In this document: positions 1 to 8,466 of the stretch, in pieces
Position numbering within the stretch: position 1 is the stretch's first letter
Layout of the letters: every line of letters begins with the position of its first letter
Assembly (NCBI GenBank): GCA_036160575.1
Contig: JAYYDT010000081.1
Location: 1-58,750, forward strand
Length of the DNA stretch: 58,750 bases
Source: TMED26 sp002694075
GTDB taxonomy: Bacteria; Pseudomonadota; Alphaproteobacteria; Thalassobaculales; Thalassobaculaceae
Direction of reading: 5' to 3'
Translations under genes and position numbers: made by a program
The notes under the pieces: model-generated
The model's input: only the letters and a program-made list of their open reading frames with translations
The model's database searches: none
What the model was told of the DNA's origin: nothing

Positions 1-59
1 GCCCGGGTGGTGGCCGGACCCAGCGTGGCGACAATCTTGGTGCTACGAAAACGTCTCAT
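1..59 (-). CDS. pyk: Pyruvate kinase, N-terminal fragment (runs off the left edge)
   Basis: Pyruvate kinase converts phosphoenolpyruvate and ADP to pyruvate and ATP at the end of glycolysis. Only the first 19 codons are in the window. Read from the ATG at 57-59 they give MRRFRSTKIVATLGPATTR, the typical opening of bacterial pyruvate kinases (TKIVATLGP). The gene starts 39 bases after the stop of the glycerate kinase on the same strand, so the two are probably one operon. The pairing makes metabolic sense because glycerate kinase feeds 2-phosphoglycerate towards phosphoenolpyruvate, and ttuD-pyk pairs are known in alphaproteobacteria. The gene is cut by the window edge; nothing suggests it is broken. 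Confidence 0.85.
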   Translation of the reverse strand, partial: MRRFRSTKIVATLGPATTR

Positions 60-98
60 AGGTTCTTTGTAACCGAGGCGGGGGGCCGGCGCCACCGC

Positions 99-1415
99 TC
101 ACCGGTCGATGACGATGGCGCGAAAGTCGTTCACGTTGGTCAAAGTCGGACCCGTCACGACTTGAGTGCCCAAAGCGGCGAACAGGCTATGGCCGTCGTT
201 GGCCGCCAAATCCGCCGCCAGGTGGCGGCCGGCGGCGCGCGCCCGCGCGCCGGCATCGGCGGGCAGGAAGGCCCCCGCGACCTCGGCGGCGCCGTCGACC
301 CCGTCGGTGTCACAGGCCAGCGCGGTGATCCGCGACCGGCAATCCATGGCGCGCTGGTCGAGGGCCAGCCCCAGGGCCAGGAGAAATTCGACATTGCGTC
401 CGCCGACCCCGTCACCGCGCACCGTCACCGTGGTTTCGCCGCCGGACAGTAAAACCACCGGCGCCGCCGCCGGTTGACCATGGCGGGCGACCTGGGCGGC
501 GATGCCGGCCATGACGGTCGCCACCTCGCGAGCTTCGCCTTCGATGGCGTCCCCTAAAATGACCGGCGTGTAGCCCTGGCGCCGGGCCACATCGGCGGCC
601 GCCGTGAGCGCCATTTGCGGCGTCGCGATCAAAATCTCGCGGTTGCCGGCGAGGCGCGGATCACCCGGTTTGGGGGTTTCCTCACCCTTTTCCAACTGGC
701 GGGCCAGCGATGCCGGCAAGGTCAAACGATAGGCGTCGACGATCGCCCGAGCGTCGGCGAAACTGGTCGGATCGGCGACCGTCGGGCCGGAGGCGATGGT
801 CGCCAAATCGTCGCCCGGCACATCGGAAATCGCCAGGGTCACGGTGCGCGCCGGCGCCGCCGCCGCCGCCAAACGCCCACCTTTGATCGCCGACAGGTGT
901 TTGCGCACACAATTCATCTCGTGGATATTGGCGCCGCACCGCAACAGGTCGGTCGTCAACGCCTGTTTATCGGCGAACGCGACGCCGTCGGCCGGTAACG
1001 ACAACAGCGCCGACCCGCCGCCCGAGATCAACGCCACCATCATATCGTCGCCGCCCAGGCTTTCGGCCAATTGATACAGCCGCCCGGCGGCCGCCAGACC
1101 GGCGGCGTCGGGCACCGGATGAGCCGCCTCGACCACCTCAATCATCTCGGTCGGGCAGGCGTGCCCGTAGCGGGTGATCACCAAACCTTCGACCGGCCGG
1201 TCCGGGTGGGCGGCGCGCCAGGCGTTCTCAAAGGCACGGGCCATCGCCCCGCCAGCCTTGCCGGCGCCGACAACCACCATCCGGCCGCGCGGCGGAGCGG
1301 CCAGCACATCGCCGAGCGCCGGCGGCAATATCCGCGCCGGGTCGGCGGCCGCCAAAGCGGCCCCGAACATCTCGCGTAAAACGGTTTCGGCCGCGCTCAC
1401 CCAATCCTCCCGCAT
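99..1415 (-). CDS. ttuD: Glycerate 2-kinase (DUF4147/MOFRL family, TtuD/GckA type)
   Basis: A 438-residue protein of the glycerate kinase family once annotated as hydroxypyruvate reductase. It phosphorylates D-glycerate to 2-phosphoglycerate in the glyoxylate/tartronate and serine routes. The N-terminal DUF4147 domain shows VVVGAGKAGGAM near residue 47 and the glycine-rich ISGGGSALL near 130. The C-terminal MOFRL domain shows LLSGGETTVTV and CDTDGVDG and ends in NVNDFRAI. The length is normal for the family. It starts at an ATG and is followed on the same strand by pyruvate kinase. The next gene rightwards is divergent. The family assignment is firm; the in vivo substrate is inferred. Confidence 0.88.
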   Translation of the reverse strand: MREDWVSAAETVLREMFGAALAAADPARILPPALGDVLAAPPRGRMVVVGAGKAGGAMARAFENAWRAAHPDRPVEGLVITRYGHACPTEMIEVVEAAHPVPDAAGLAAAGRLYQLAESLGGDDMMVALISGGGSALLSLPADGVAFADKQALTTDLLRCGANIHEMNCVRKHLSAIKGGRLAAAAAPARTVTLAISDVPGDDLATIASGPTVADPTSFADARAIVDAYRLTLPASLARQLEKGEETPKPGDPRLAGNREILIATPQMALTAAADVARRQGYTPVILGDAIEGEAREVATVMAGIAAQVARHGQPAAAPVVLLSGGETTVTVRGDGVGGRNVEFLLALGLALDQRAMDCRSRITALACDTDGVDGAAEVAGAFLPADAGARARAAGRHLAADLAANDGHSLFAALGTQVVTGPTLTNVNDFRAIVIDR

Positions 1416-1531
1416 GCTTGGCCGCTGACGTTAAGTCCTCCCCGGTGCCCGCGCAAGCGCCGCCAAACGCCTTCACAGCGGATGCGGAACATGCGAGATA
1501 CACGGCCCGTCCACTAAATGCCGAAGCCACC

Positions 1532-2302
1532 ATGCCCGCTTTGCTTACCGCCGCCGATCCGGCGCCGTTCGAGATGCTCAACCCCGATGGCGCCAGCGCC
1601 CTGGTTTTGGTCGCCGACCATGCCGGTAACGCGGTGCCGGCCGCGCTCTTCGACCTGGGCCTGCCGGCCGAAGAATTGAACCGCCATATCGGCATCGATA
1701 TCGGCACCGCTTGGATCGGCGAAAAACTGTCCGCCGATTTTGACGCGGTGTTGGTGCGTGCCACCTATTCGCGCCTGGTGGTCGACCTTAACCGACCGAT
1801 CGAATCGCCAACCTCCATGCCGCCGGTTTCCGACGGCACCGCGGTGCCGGGCAATCACGATTTGACCCCGGCGGCGCGCGCGGCCCGCCTCGAGGCGATC
1901 TTCCATCCCTATCACCAGGCCATCGCCGCCGCCGTGACGCGCGTCGCCGCGCGCGGCCAAACGCCGATCATCGTCTCCCTGCACAGCTTCACCCCACGCA
2001 TTGACGGCACCGACCGGCCCTGGCACCTCGGCTTCCTCTACGACCGCGACGACCGCTTGGCGCGCCTCATGATCGCCGAAATGCGCCGCGACCCAGGATT
2101 GTTGGTAGGCGACAATCAGCCCTATTCGGGACGCAATCCCAGTGGCTTCACCATAGAGCATCACGCCGAAAATCCCGGCCGGGCGCATGTGACGGTGGAA
2201 TTTCGCCAAGACCTCGTCGACACCCCGGAAAAGGCCGCCGACTGGGCCGGACGATTCGCGGCCGCTTTACGGACCAGCTTGGCGCGTTTCACGAAAGGGT
2301 GA
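1532..2302 (+). CDS. N-formylglutamate amidohydrolase family protein
   Basis: A 256-residue member of the FGase family (PF05013), zinc-type hydrolases that cleave N-formyl-L-glutamate to formate and glutamate in one branch of histidine breakdown. Visible family features are VLVADHAGNAVP (residues 26-37), NRHIGIDIG, the conserved VDLNRP stretch and VSLHS around His151. The frame stays open back to 1418, but those 38 codons (PVPAQAPPNAF and so on) lack family similarity, and known members begin close to the FEMLNPDG stretch, so the ATG at 1532 is preferred. No hut genes are nearby, so a role in histidine catabolism is unproven; related proteins may act on other N-acyl amino acids. Confidence 0.8.
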   Translation: MPALLTAADPAPFEMLNPDGASALVLVADHAGNAVPAALFDLGLPAEELNRHIGIDIGTAWIGEKLSADFDAVLVRATYSRLVVDLNRPIESPTSMPPVSDGTAVPGNHDLTPAARAARLEAIFHPYHQAIAAAVTRVAARGQTPIIVSLHSFTPRIDGTDRPWHLGFLYDRDDRLARLMIAEMRRDPGLLVGDNQPYSGRNPSGFTIEHHAENPGRAHVTVEFRQDLVDTPEKAADWAGRFAAALRTSLARFTKG

Positions 2303-2381
2303 AAATCCAACCCGCCATGCTTATCTCTTAATCAAACGACGTCTCTTAGCCGAGCACACAGCCTCAACAGCGGAGGATAGG

Positions 2382-2699
2382 ATGACCGCCATCGACGATC
2401 TTGACGCCACCACCCAGGTTGAAATCGAAGCCGCCGTGCTGCGCCGCCTGATCAGCCACCTGGACGAAAACAAGGACGTGCAAAATATCGACCTGATGAA
2501 TCTCGCGGGATTTTGCCGCAACTGCCTCTCGAAATGGTATGTCGCCGAGGCTGAAACCAGGGGCGCGGCGGTGGACTATGAGGCCGCCCGCGAGCGCATT
2601 TACGGCATGCCGTACGGGGAGTGGAAAACGCGGTACCAGGGCGAGGCTAACGCCGAGCAATTGGCCGCCTTCGCCGCCCGCGAAAACGAGTCGACCTAG
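2382..2699 (+). CDS. DUF1244 family protein (SMc04008-like)
   Basis: A 105-residue protein of the DUF1244 family, found mainly in proteobacteria. The hallmark is the central run HLDENKDVQNIDLMNLAGF followed by CRNCLSKWY, with two closely spaced cysteines. Family members have a solved fold but no proven function that I can name. The start is well supported by a GGAGGAT ribosome site just before the ATG. The gene is convergent with a small unknown gene, with six bases between their stops. Identification of the family is secure and the role is open. Confidence 0.85.
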   Translation: MTAIDDLDATTQVEIEAAVLRRLISHLDENKDVQNIDLMNLAGFCRNCLSKWYVAEAETRGAAVDYEAARERIYGMPYGEWKTRYQGEANAEQLAAFAARENEST

Positions 2700-2705
2700 C
2701 CGCGT

Positions 2706-3020
2706 TTATTCCGCCGCCGAGCCGGCGCCTTGGCCACGTTCGCCCGGGCGCAGGAAGGGCGGCCCCCCTTGGCCAAGGCTTTCGCCCCCATCATCTTTGA
2801 TCGCGTGCGCCCGCTGGGTGGCGCGGTCGCCGATGTCGATACGTTGATCGCCGGGCAGGGCGTCAAAGGCGGCTTCGGCGGCGCGGTAATCGTCCTCATC
2901 GGCGGATCCGGCGGCGCGGTGGACCTCTTGCGCCACAGCGTCGGTGGGACCGAGCACGTCAGAAACGCTTTCCGAAAGGATCGCCATCGTCTTCCGGTAC
3001 AGATCGTCGAACGTCAGCAT
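2706..3020 (-). CDS. Small acidic hypothetical protein
   Basis: I do not recognise this 104-residue protein. It begins MLTFDDLYRKTMAILSESV, which looks like an amphipathic helix. It continues with an acidic, alanine-rich middle (SADEDDYRAAEAAFDALPGD) and ends in a glycine-rich, probably disordered tail. There is no signal peptide or membrane segment. A good ribosome site, GGGAGGACC, sits right before the ATG, which argues for a real gene. An inverted repeat at 3041-3055 lies just upstream. It could be a small regulatory or stress protein, but nothing in the sequence decides this. Confidence 0.6.
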   Translation of the reverse strand: MLTFDDLYRKTMAILSESVSDVLGPTDAVAQEVHRAAGSADEDDYRAAEAAFDALPGDQRIDIGDRATQRAHAIKDDGGESLGQGGPPFLRPGERGQGAGSAAE

Positions 3021-3040
3021 CAGGTCCTCCCTTAACGACT

Positions 3041-3055
3041 CATTAAAGTTTAATG
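3041..3055. promoter_or_regulatory. Inverted repeat CATTAAA-G-TTTAATG upstream of the small acidic gene
   Basis: Two perfect 7-base arms separated by one base lie about 20 bases upstream of the ATG at 3020. The site is AT-rich in GC-rich surroundings and could be an operator or part of a promoter. No -35/-10 pair could be assigned with confidence, and the region 3021-3210 holds no other clear element. Confidence 0.3.
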
Positions 3056-3210
3056 GGCGGTTTGCGAGTTGTCACGGCTGACGGGCGCTTTCGACGATTT
3101 TTTTTGCACTTGCGAGATAAGAAGAGTTGACCCGTCGTGTGGTTTTTGAAACCGTCGGCCCGACGTCACGCCACCGATCTTCCGTGTTCTCCTTTTTTAA
3201 CAGGCAGCCT

Positions 3211-3927
3211 ATGGCCGATTGTAAAATCCCAGCTCCCATCGCGTTGACTCGCGACGCGATCCGCTCCGGCGAGGTTCGTCGCTTCATGGAAGCCCAGGTG
3301 GATGTCGACGCCACCGGTTATCACCTGAACACGGACGCCGACTTACTGGCCTCGCGCCAAGCCATGTTCGCGGGCGGGGCACCGACCAAGGATGTGTGGC
3401 TGTTTGGCTACGGGTCATTGATTTGGAACCCGGCGATTGAATACGCCGAACGTCAACCCTGCACGATTTACGGCTTTCACCGCAGCTTTTGTTTGTGGAG
3501 CACGCTCGGCCGCGGCACTCCGGAACGGCCCGGATTGATGTTGGGTCTGGACCGCGGCGGCAGTTGCCGCGGGGCGGCTTTTCGGATTCCACAAGCCGCC
3601 GCCGAAACCGAACTCGACATCGTTTGGCGGCGAGAAATGAGTTCCGACGCCTACCGGGCCACCTGGCTCAAGGGCCGCACCGCCGATGGGCGCGCCTTGC
3701 GCGCCATCGGGTTTGTCGTGCGGCGCGAGCACCAACGCTATGCCGGTACCGTTCCCGAGGCGCGGATGGTGTCCGCGATCGCCGGCGCCCGCGGCTTTCT
3801 GGGCAGTTGCGCGGACTACTTGATCAACACCGTCGACCATCTGGACGAGATGGCGACACCGGACCGGCGCATGGCCCGATTACGCGATAAAGTGGTTGAG
3901 CATTTGGCCACAACGCCTCAAAATTGA
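3211..3927 (+). CDS. chaC: ChaC-type gamma-glutamylcyclotransferase
   Basis: A 238-residue ChaC-family enzyme. These cytosolic enzymes cleave glutathione to 5-oxoproline and Cys-Gly and so control glutathione turnover. The defining motif VWLFGYGSLIWNP is at about residues 62-74, followed by GFHRSFCLWS and the WRRE segment that carries the catalytic glutamate in relatives. The frame is open back to a TTG at 3127, but the extra 28 residues (RHRSSVFSFFN) do not look like family sequence, so the ATG at 3211 is chosen. The next gene follows after 30 bases in the same direction, so cotranscription with the aminotransferase is likely. Confidence 0.87.
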   Translation: MADCKIPAPIALTRDAIRSGEVRRFMEAQVDVDATGYHLNTDADLLASRQAMFAGGAPTKDVWLFGYGSLIWNPAIEYAERQPCTIYGFHRSFCLWSTLGRGTPERPGLMLGLDRGGSCRGAAFRIPQAAAETELDIVWRREMSSDAYRATWLKGRTADGRALRAIGFVVRREHQRYAGTVPEARMVSAIAGARGFLGSCADYLINTVDHLDEMATPDRRMARLRDKVVEHLATTPQN

Positions 3928-3957
3928 GGATCTTCCCGTTTTGCGAGGGCGCCGCCA

Positions 3958-5136
3958 ATGGCCCTAGACGTGGATCGCGCGCGCGCCGAGACCCGCGGCC
4001 TTGAGAATCAGGTTCACCTGAACAACGCCGGGGCCGCGCTGATGCCGGCGCCGGTGGCCGACCGCTTGCGCGCCTTTTTGACGGCCGAGGAAAGGTTCGG
4101 CGGCTATGAAACGGCGGCCGCCGAACAGGCCGCCCTGGAGAATTTTTATACCGCCGGCGCGCGCTTGCTCAACGCCCGTCCGGATGAAATCGCCTTTGTT
4201 GAAAACGCCACGCGGGCTTGGGACATGGCGTTCTATGCGCTGCCCCTCGGACCGGGCGATCGCGTTTTGACCAGCCACGCCGAATATGGCTCGAACATGA
4301 TCGCCTATTTGCACCGCGCCAGGCAAACCGGCGCCGAAGTGGCGGTGATCCCGGCCGACGACACCGGAACCTTGGACCTGGACGCCTTGACCGGGATGAT
4401 CGACGACCGGGTCAAACTCATCTCGATCAGCCATGTGCCGACCGGTGGTGGCTTGGTCAATCCGGCCGCCGAGGTCGGCGCCATCGCCCGCGCCCATCGC
4501 ATTCCCTATCTGTTGGACGCCTGCCAATCGGCCGGGCAAATGCCGCTCGACGTGGCCGCCATTGGCTGTGATTTTCTGTCGGCGACGGGCCGCAAGTACC
4601 TTCGCGGGCCGCGCGGCACGGGCCTGCTTTACGTGGCCCGGCGGTGGATCGAACGGCTGGACCCGCCGCTGCTCGACCAGCACGCCGCCGAGCTCATCTC
4701 CGCGACCGAATATGTGGTCCGTGACGACGCCCGGCGGTTCGAGAATTGGGAGTGTTTTTTCGCCGGCAAGGCGGCCCTCGGCCTGGCCATCGATTACGCG
4801 ATGGACTGGGACCTTTCGGCGATTTGGCAACGGGTACGCCACCTCGCCGACCGGCTGCGCGCCGGGCTGGCCGACCTGCCGCACGTCACGGTGACCGACC
4901 GGGGCCGCGAGCGTTGCGGCCTGGTCACCTTTACCCACAGCCGACAATCGGCCGACGCCATTAAGGCCGCCGCCGCCCAGGCCGGCTTCAACGTCTCGGT
5001 GTCGAGCGGTTCCGGCTCGCTTATCGATTTCCGCGCCCGCGGGCTGTCGGCGGTGACGCGAGCCAGCGTGCATTACTACAACACCGACGACGAGGTCGAC
5101 CGCTTCACCGCCTTTATCGGCCGAATACCAAGCTGA
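3958..5136 (+). CDS. Class V aminotransferase (cysteine desulfurase/isopenicillin N epimerase-like)
   Basis: A 392-residue pyridoxal-phosphate enzyme of the class V aminotransferase fold. The PLP lysine is Lys213 in SATGRKYLRGPRGTG, and the pyridine-nitrogen aspartate is Asp187 in LLDACQSAGQ. An early LNNAG and the TSHAEYGSN stretch match the family. It resembles CsdA/SufS-like desulfurases and the isopenicillin N epimerase-type subgroup, but I cannot name its substrate. No iron-sulfur assembly genes are adjacent, which weakens a SufS role. Its 3' end overlaps the convergent DUF938 gene by 23 bases. The upstream chaC gene could point to thiol or glutathione metabolism, but this is inference. 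Confidence 0.8.
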   Translation: MALDVDRARAETRGLENQVHLNNAGAALMPAPVADRLRAFLTAEERFGGYETAAAEQAALENFYTAGARLLNARPDEIAFVENATRAWDMAFYALPLGPGDRVLTSHAEYGSNMIAYLHRARQTGAEVAVIPADDTGTLDLDALTGMIDDRVKLISISHVPTGGGLVNPAAEVGAIARAHRIPYLLDACQSAGQMPLDVAAIGCDFLSATGRKYLRGPRGTGLLYVARRWIERLDPPLLDQHAAELISATEYVVRDDARRFENWECFFAGKAALGLAIDYAMDWDLSAIWQRVRHLADRLRAGLADLPHVTVTDRGRERCGLVTFTHSRQSADAIKAAAAQAGFNVSVSSGSGSLIDFRARGLSAVTRASVHYYNTDDEVDRFTAFIGRIPS

Positions 5137-5746
5137 GGTTATTGGCCGGCATGGTCAGCGTGGCGCGCGGCCGCCAACCGGCGGTTTCCGCCACCGCCAC
5201 CACCGCGTCGACATCACGCAGGCCCCATGCCGGGTCTTGCCCCCGTAGCGTCGCGTCGAAGGCGCGGTTGCCGGCGCTGATAAAATCATCACCGCGGCGA
5301 AACGGTCCATAAACGAACACCACGCCGGTGGCCGGCAAGATCGCGGCGGCCTGGCTGAACAGCGCGCCGGTCACCGACCAGGGCGAAATATGCAGGAGAT
5401 TGATCGCCACCACCGCCGCCAGATCGGACAGGTCTTGGACCGGCCAATTCGCCGCCAGACAATCGAGATGACGGGCCGGCAACGGCCCCGGCGAGTCCGC
5501 CTCGGCGCGCCACGCCTCGATTGAGCGGAGCGCCGCCGGGTCGGTGTCGGTCGGCTGCCAGCGAAGCGGGGCCAAAGCGGCGGCGAAGTGACACGCGTGC
5601 TCACCGCTGCCGCTGGCCACCTCCAATACCGTGCCGCCGGCCGGCAAATGGCCACGCAACGCCGCCAAAATCGCCGCCCGATTGCGCACGGTCGCTGGCG
5701 CGTGGCGTTTATCACCGGCTTGCGGTGGCGCGGGTTTGCTATACAT
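5114..5746 (-). CDS. DUF938 family SAM-dependent methyltransferase
   Basis: A 210-residue protein with a class I methyltransferase fold and the DUF938 signature. It opens MYSKPAPPQAGDKRHAPAT with RNRAAIL and then the SAM-binding loop VLEVASGSGEHACHFA at about residues 40-55. A later acidic residue (PTDTDP) follows, then AINLLHISPW and the terminal NNLSLVF that is typical of the family. The substrate is unknown. Longer upstream starts are possible in the frame but run through the opposite-strand TerB-like gene with no family resemblance, so the ATG at 5746 is used. Its end overlaps the convergent aminotransferase gene. Confidence 0.82.
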   Translation of the reverse strand: MYSKPAPPQAGDKRHAPATVRNRAAILAALRGHLPAGGTVLEVASGSGEHACHFAAALAPLRWQPTDTDPAALRSIEAWRAEADSPGPLPARHLDCLAANWPVQDLSDLAAVVAINLLHISPWSVTGALFSQAAAILPATGVVFVYGPFRRGDDFISAGNRAFDATLRGQDPAWGLRDVDAVVAVAETAGWRPRATLTMPANNLSLVFGR

Positions 5747-5821
5747 CAGGCTCTCATAGCGTTGACCATCGGCCGCCGGCAAGCACTGTCTGACGCGGTT
5801 GCGGAGACCAGGAGCCTCGTC

Positions 5822-6280
5822 ATGATCGAACAAATTAAGAATTTCCTGCGCCTGGCGCCGAAAACCGCCGAAAAAAGCGGTGACGGCGACGCACTGCAAT
5901 GTGCCGTGACCGTTTTGCTGGTGCGCGCGGCGCGCCTGGATGGCCAATTCGACACAGTCGAGCATGACGCCATCGTGGCCGCGATTGGCGCCCATTTCGA
6001 GCTCACCGCGCCGGCGGCGGCGGCCCTGATCGAGGAGGCGGCGGCGATTGATGCCGACAGCACCGATCTTTATCGCTTTTCCAAAACCATCCGCGCCGAA
6101 ATGGATCACGACCAGCGGCTGGCAATGATGGAAATGCTATGGCATGTGATCTACGCCGACGGCGAGGTGCATGACCATGAAGCCGCCCTGATGCGACGCC
6201 TCGCCGGACTGCTTTATGTCAGCGACCAGGAAAGCGGCACCTTACGGCGCCGCGTCCGCGACAAACTCGGTCTTGCCTGA
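5822..6280 (+). CDS. TerB-like (tellurite resistance fold) protein
   Basis: A 152-residue protein with the all-helical TerB fold. The core shows the usual paired acidic-helix pattern: LLVRAARLDGQFDTVEHDAI in the first half and MLWHVIYADGEVHDHEAALM in the second. Single-domain TerB proteins of this size are widespread in alphaproteobacteria, and despite the family name most are not linked to tellurite resistance. The start ATG at 5822 follows a GGAGC ribosome site. Codons upstream of it belong to the 5' end of the divergent methyltransferase. The function is unknown; the acidic helices suggest metal binding. Confidence 0.75.
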   Translation: MIEQIKNFLRLAPKTAEKSGDGDALQCAVTVLLVRAARLDGQFDTVEHDAIVAAIGAHFELTAPAAAALIEEAAAIDADSTDLYRFSKTIRAEMDHDQRLAMMEMLWHVIYADGEVHDHEAALMRRLAGLLYVSDQESGTLRRRVRDKLGLA

Positions 6281-6339
6281 CCTAGGGAAATTGATTACCA
6301 CCAGCGCGACTTAATTTCCTCCCGCCGGAGCCCACGCCC

Positions 6340-6678
6340 ATGACCTATGTCGTCACCGAAGCCTGCATCAAGTGCAAATTCACCGATTGCGTCGAGGTTT
6401 GTCCGGTTGATTGCTTTTACGAGGGCGAGAATATGTTGGTCATCCACCCCGATGAATGCATCGACTGCGGGGTGTGCGAGCCGGAGTGCCCGCCCGAGGC
6501 GATACTGCCCGATACCGACGGCGAAGCTGAAAAGTGGTTGGAGTTAAATCGCGAATACAGCGAGATTTGGCCAAACATCACCCGCAAGCGCGAACATGCC
6601 GCCGACGCCGAGGAATTCCAGGGTCAAGCCGGCAAATTCGACAAATACTTCAGCGCCAATCCCGGCAAGGGCGACTAA
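6340..6678 (+). CDS. fdxA: Seven-iron ferredoxin FdxA
   Basis: A 112-residue FdxA-type ferredoxin, an electron carrier expected to hold one 3Fe-4S and one 4Fe-4S cluster. The first cysteine group is CIKCKFTDCVEVCPVDC (residues 9-25) and the second is CIDCGVCEPECPPEA (about 40-54), followed by the helical C-terminal extension that distinguishes FdxA from short 2[4Fe-4S] ferredoxins. It lies directly upstream of carD, an arrangement conserved in many alphaproteobacteria. A weak hairpin without a clean T-run (arms 6696-6702 and 6707-6713) follows the stop. Confidence 0.92.
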   Translation: MTYVVTEACIKCKFTDCVEVCPVDCFYEGENMLVIHPDECIDCGVCEPECPPEAILPDTDGEAEKWLELNREYSEIWPNITRKREHAADAEEFQGQAGKFDKYFSANPGKGD

Positions 6679-6958
6679 GGGGCGACGAACGGCGGCGCGG
6701 TCCCCTGACCGCGGGCGTTTCGCCCATGTGACCAAGCGCTACCATTTTCCCGTATTTTGTGTTACATTCTCGGGACTGTTTGGCCGTGATGTGAGGGTTT
6801 CGCGGCATCTATCCTTGTGTGCGCCCGTGGGGGCGGTAGTTGGCGTTGCGACGCACGACACCTCTTGTGTGCCTTGCGCGCCGCATCGGCGAAGGCGCGC
6901 AAGCGGCGTGGCGGGCTGCAATCGATGCGCCGGCGAGATGAAAGTGAAAGAGACGGGA

Positions 6959-7456
6959 ATGACCAAAAAACTAGAGTTCCGAACCGGTGATTTTGTTGTC
7001 TATCCGACCCATGGTGTCGGCAAAATCATGGGGACCGAGTTACAGGAAGTGGCAGGAACCAGTCTTGAGTTGTTGGTCATCGACTTTCAGCAGGACCGCA
7101 TGACCCTCCGCATTCCCGTGGGTAAGGCCCGTAATTCCGGCCTGCGCCGGCTGAGCACCCGCAAGCAGATGGACAACGCCATCGAAAAATTGAAGGGCCG
7201 GGCGCGCATCCGACGCACCATGTGGAGCCGCCGCGCCCAGGAGTACGAGGCCAAAATCAACTCCGGCGATCCGATTTCAATCGCCGAAGTGGTGCGCGAC
7301 TTGCGCCGCAATACCAATCAAGGCGATCAATCCTTTAGCGAACGGCAAATGTACCAAGCGGCCCTCGACCGTTTGGCCCGCGAGTTCGCGGCGATTGAAA
7401 AAATCGACGAGCAAGCCGCCGCCGACCGCCTCGAACGGATCATGAGCGCGGCCTAA
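6959..7456 (+). CDS. carD: CarD-family transcription factor
   Basis: A 165-residue CarD/CdnL protein. It binds the RNA polymerase beta subunit and stabilises open promoter complexes, notably at rRNA and stress promoters. The N-terminal RNAP-interaction domain begins FRTGDFVVYPTHGVGKI, and the C-terminal helical DNA-binding domain contains RRTMWSRRAQEYEAKINSGD, a stretch characteristic of the family. The ATG at 6959 follows GAGACGGGA; another in-frame ATG at 6938 is possible. The 280-base gap before it (6679-6958) probably holds its promoter, but I could not fix -35 and -10 boxes there. Confidence 0.92.
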   Translation: MTKKLEFRTGDFVVYPTHGVGKIMGTELQEVAGTSLELLVIDFQQDRMTLRIPVGKARNSGLRRLSTRKQMDNAIEKLKGRARIRRTMWSRRAQEYEAKINSGDPISIAEVVRDLRRNTNQGDQSFSERQMYQAALDRLAREFAAIEKIDEQAAADRLERIMSAA

Positions 7457-7568
7457 CACCGCCGCCACCTCGAACCGGGTCCTTAACCGCCTCCTGACCG
7501 ACCGCCACGTGGACAAGCGGCGTGGCTTATTGATAGTGTACGCAGACTGGGTGAGGTAGGGCCCTGCG

Positions 7569-8384
7569 GTGGACGGATCAGCCGGCGATTTTCAAAAATT
7601 CGGTGTTCTCAGATCGGTTGAACGGATCTGGGCCATCGCCGCCGTGCGCGGTGACGTGGACAAGTTAACCACCGTGCATCAGCAAATCGCGGACGCTTTT
7701 CAGCCCGGTGACGGCGTTGTCTATCTCGGGGATATCATTGGGTTTGGCGACAACGTGACCGCCACCATCGATGAAGTCCTGCGCTTTCGATGCGCGGTCA
7801 TGGCGCTGCCACCGTTGCGTTTCGCGGACGATTTCGTGGTTCTGCGGGGCCGCCAAGAGGAAATGTGGCGCAAGTTGCTGCAGCTTCAATTCGCGCCCAA
7901 TCCCGGCGAGGTGATAGATTGGATGAGCGAGCGCGGCGTCGATCCGACGCTGCGGGCCTATGGCGGCAGTTTGGACCAACTGCGCCAAGCGGCGCGCGAG
8001 GGGCCGGTCGCTCTGGCCCGCTGGAGCCAAAATATCAAACAACAAATCGCTTCTTATCCGGGCCATAGCGCCTTTTACGCGTGCCTGCGACGTGCGGCCC
8101 ATAACGGCGATCACAGCTTGCTTTTTGTCAATTGCGGGCTCGACCCGGACCGGCCAGTGACCTCGCAATCGGATAGTTTTTGGTGGGACGCCCGCGGCTT
8201 TCAACGCATCACCGCGCCGATCGGCGGTTTTCACCGGGTGGTTCGCGGCAGCGATCCCGAAAGGGGCGGTTGGCACGAGGGACCGGCCACTCTCACCGTC
8301 GATGGCGGCTGCGGCTTGGGCGGCGCGTTACATGCGGCTTGCCTCACGGCGACAGGCGAAATCGCCGATGTGGTTACCGCCTGA
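7569..8384 (+). CDS. Degenerate calcineurin-like phosphoesterase
   Basis: A 271-residue protein that follows the order of a serine/threonine-phosphatase-type metallophosphoesterase but has lost most metal ligands. The DxH motif position reads AVRGDVDKL, with no histidine. The GDxxDRG position reads LGDIIGFGDN, the GNHE position reads LRGRQEEM, and the C-terminal glycine-rich end reads GGCGLGGAL. The start is GTG at 7569 after GAGGTAGGG. It lies between carD and rpoH on the same strand. I infer a non-catalytic binding protein or a very divergent enzyme. The reading frame is intact, so it is not called a pseudogene. Confidence 0.6.
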   Translation: MDGSAGDFQKFGVLRSVERIWAIAAVRGDVDKLTTVHQQIADAFQPGDGVVYLGDIIGFGDNVTATIDEVLRFRCAVMALPPLRFADDFVVLRGRQEEMWRKLLQLQFAPNPGEVIDWMSERGVDPTLRAYGGSLDQLRQAAREGPVALARWSQNIKQQIASYPGHSAFYACLRRAAHNGDHSLLFVNCGLDPDRPVTSQSDSFWWDARGFQRITAPIGGFHRVVRGSDPERGGWHEGPATLTVDGGCGLGGALHAACLTATGEIADVVTA

Positions 8385-8466
8385 CGGCTTTAACGGCCGC
8401 GGACTAATCCGATCCACGCGTTGCTCCGTATCTTGAATACCAGCCGCCGATTGGACGAGACACAAG

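Noticed and set aside
8385..8466. Sigma-32 promoter for rpoH, from a CTTGAA in the gap
   Set aside because: No CCCCAT-like -10 box lies at 13-14 bases.
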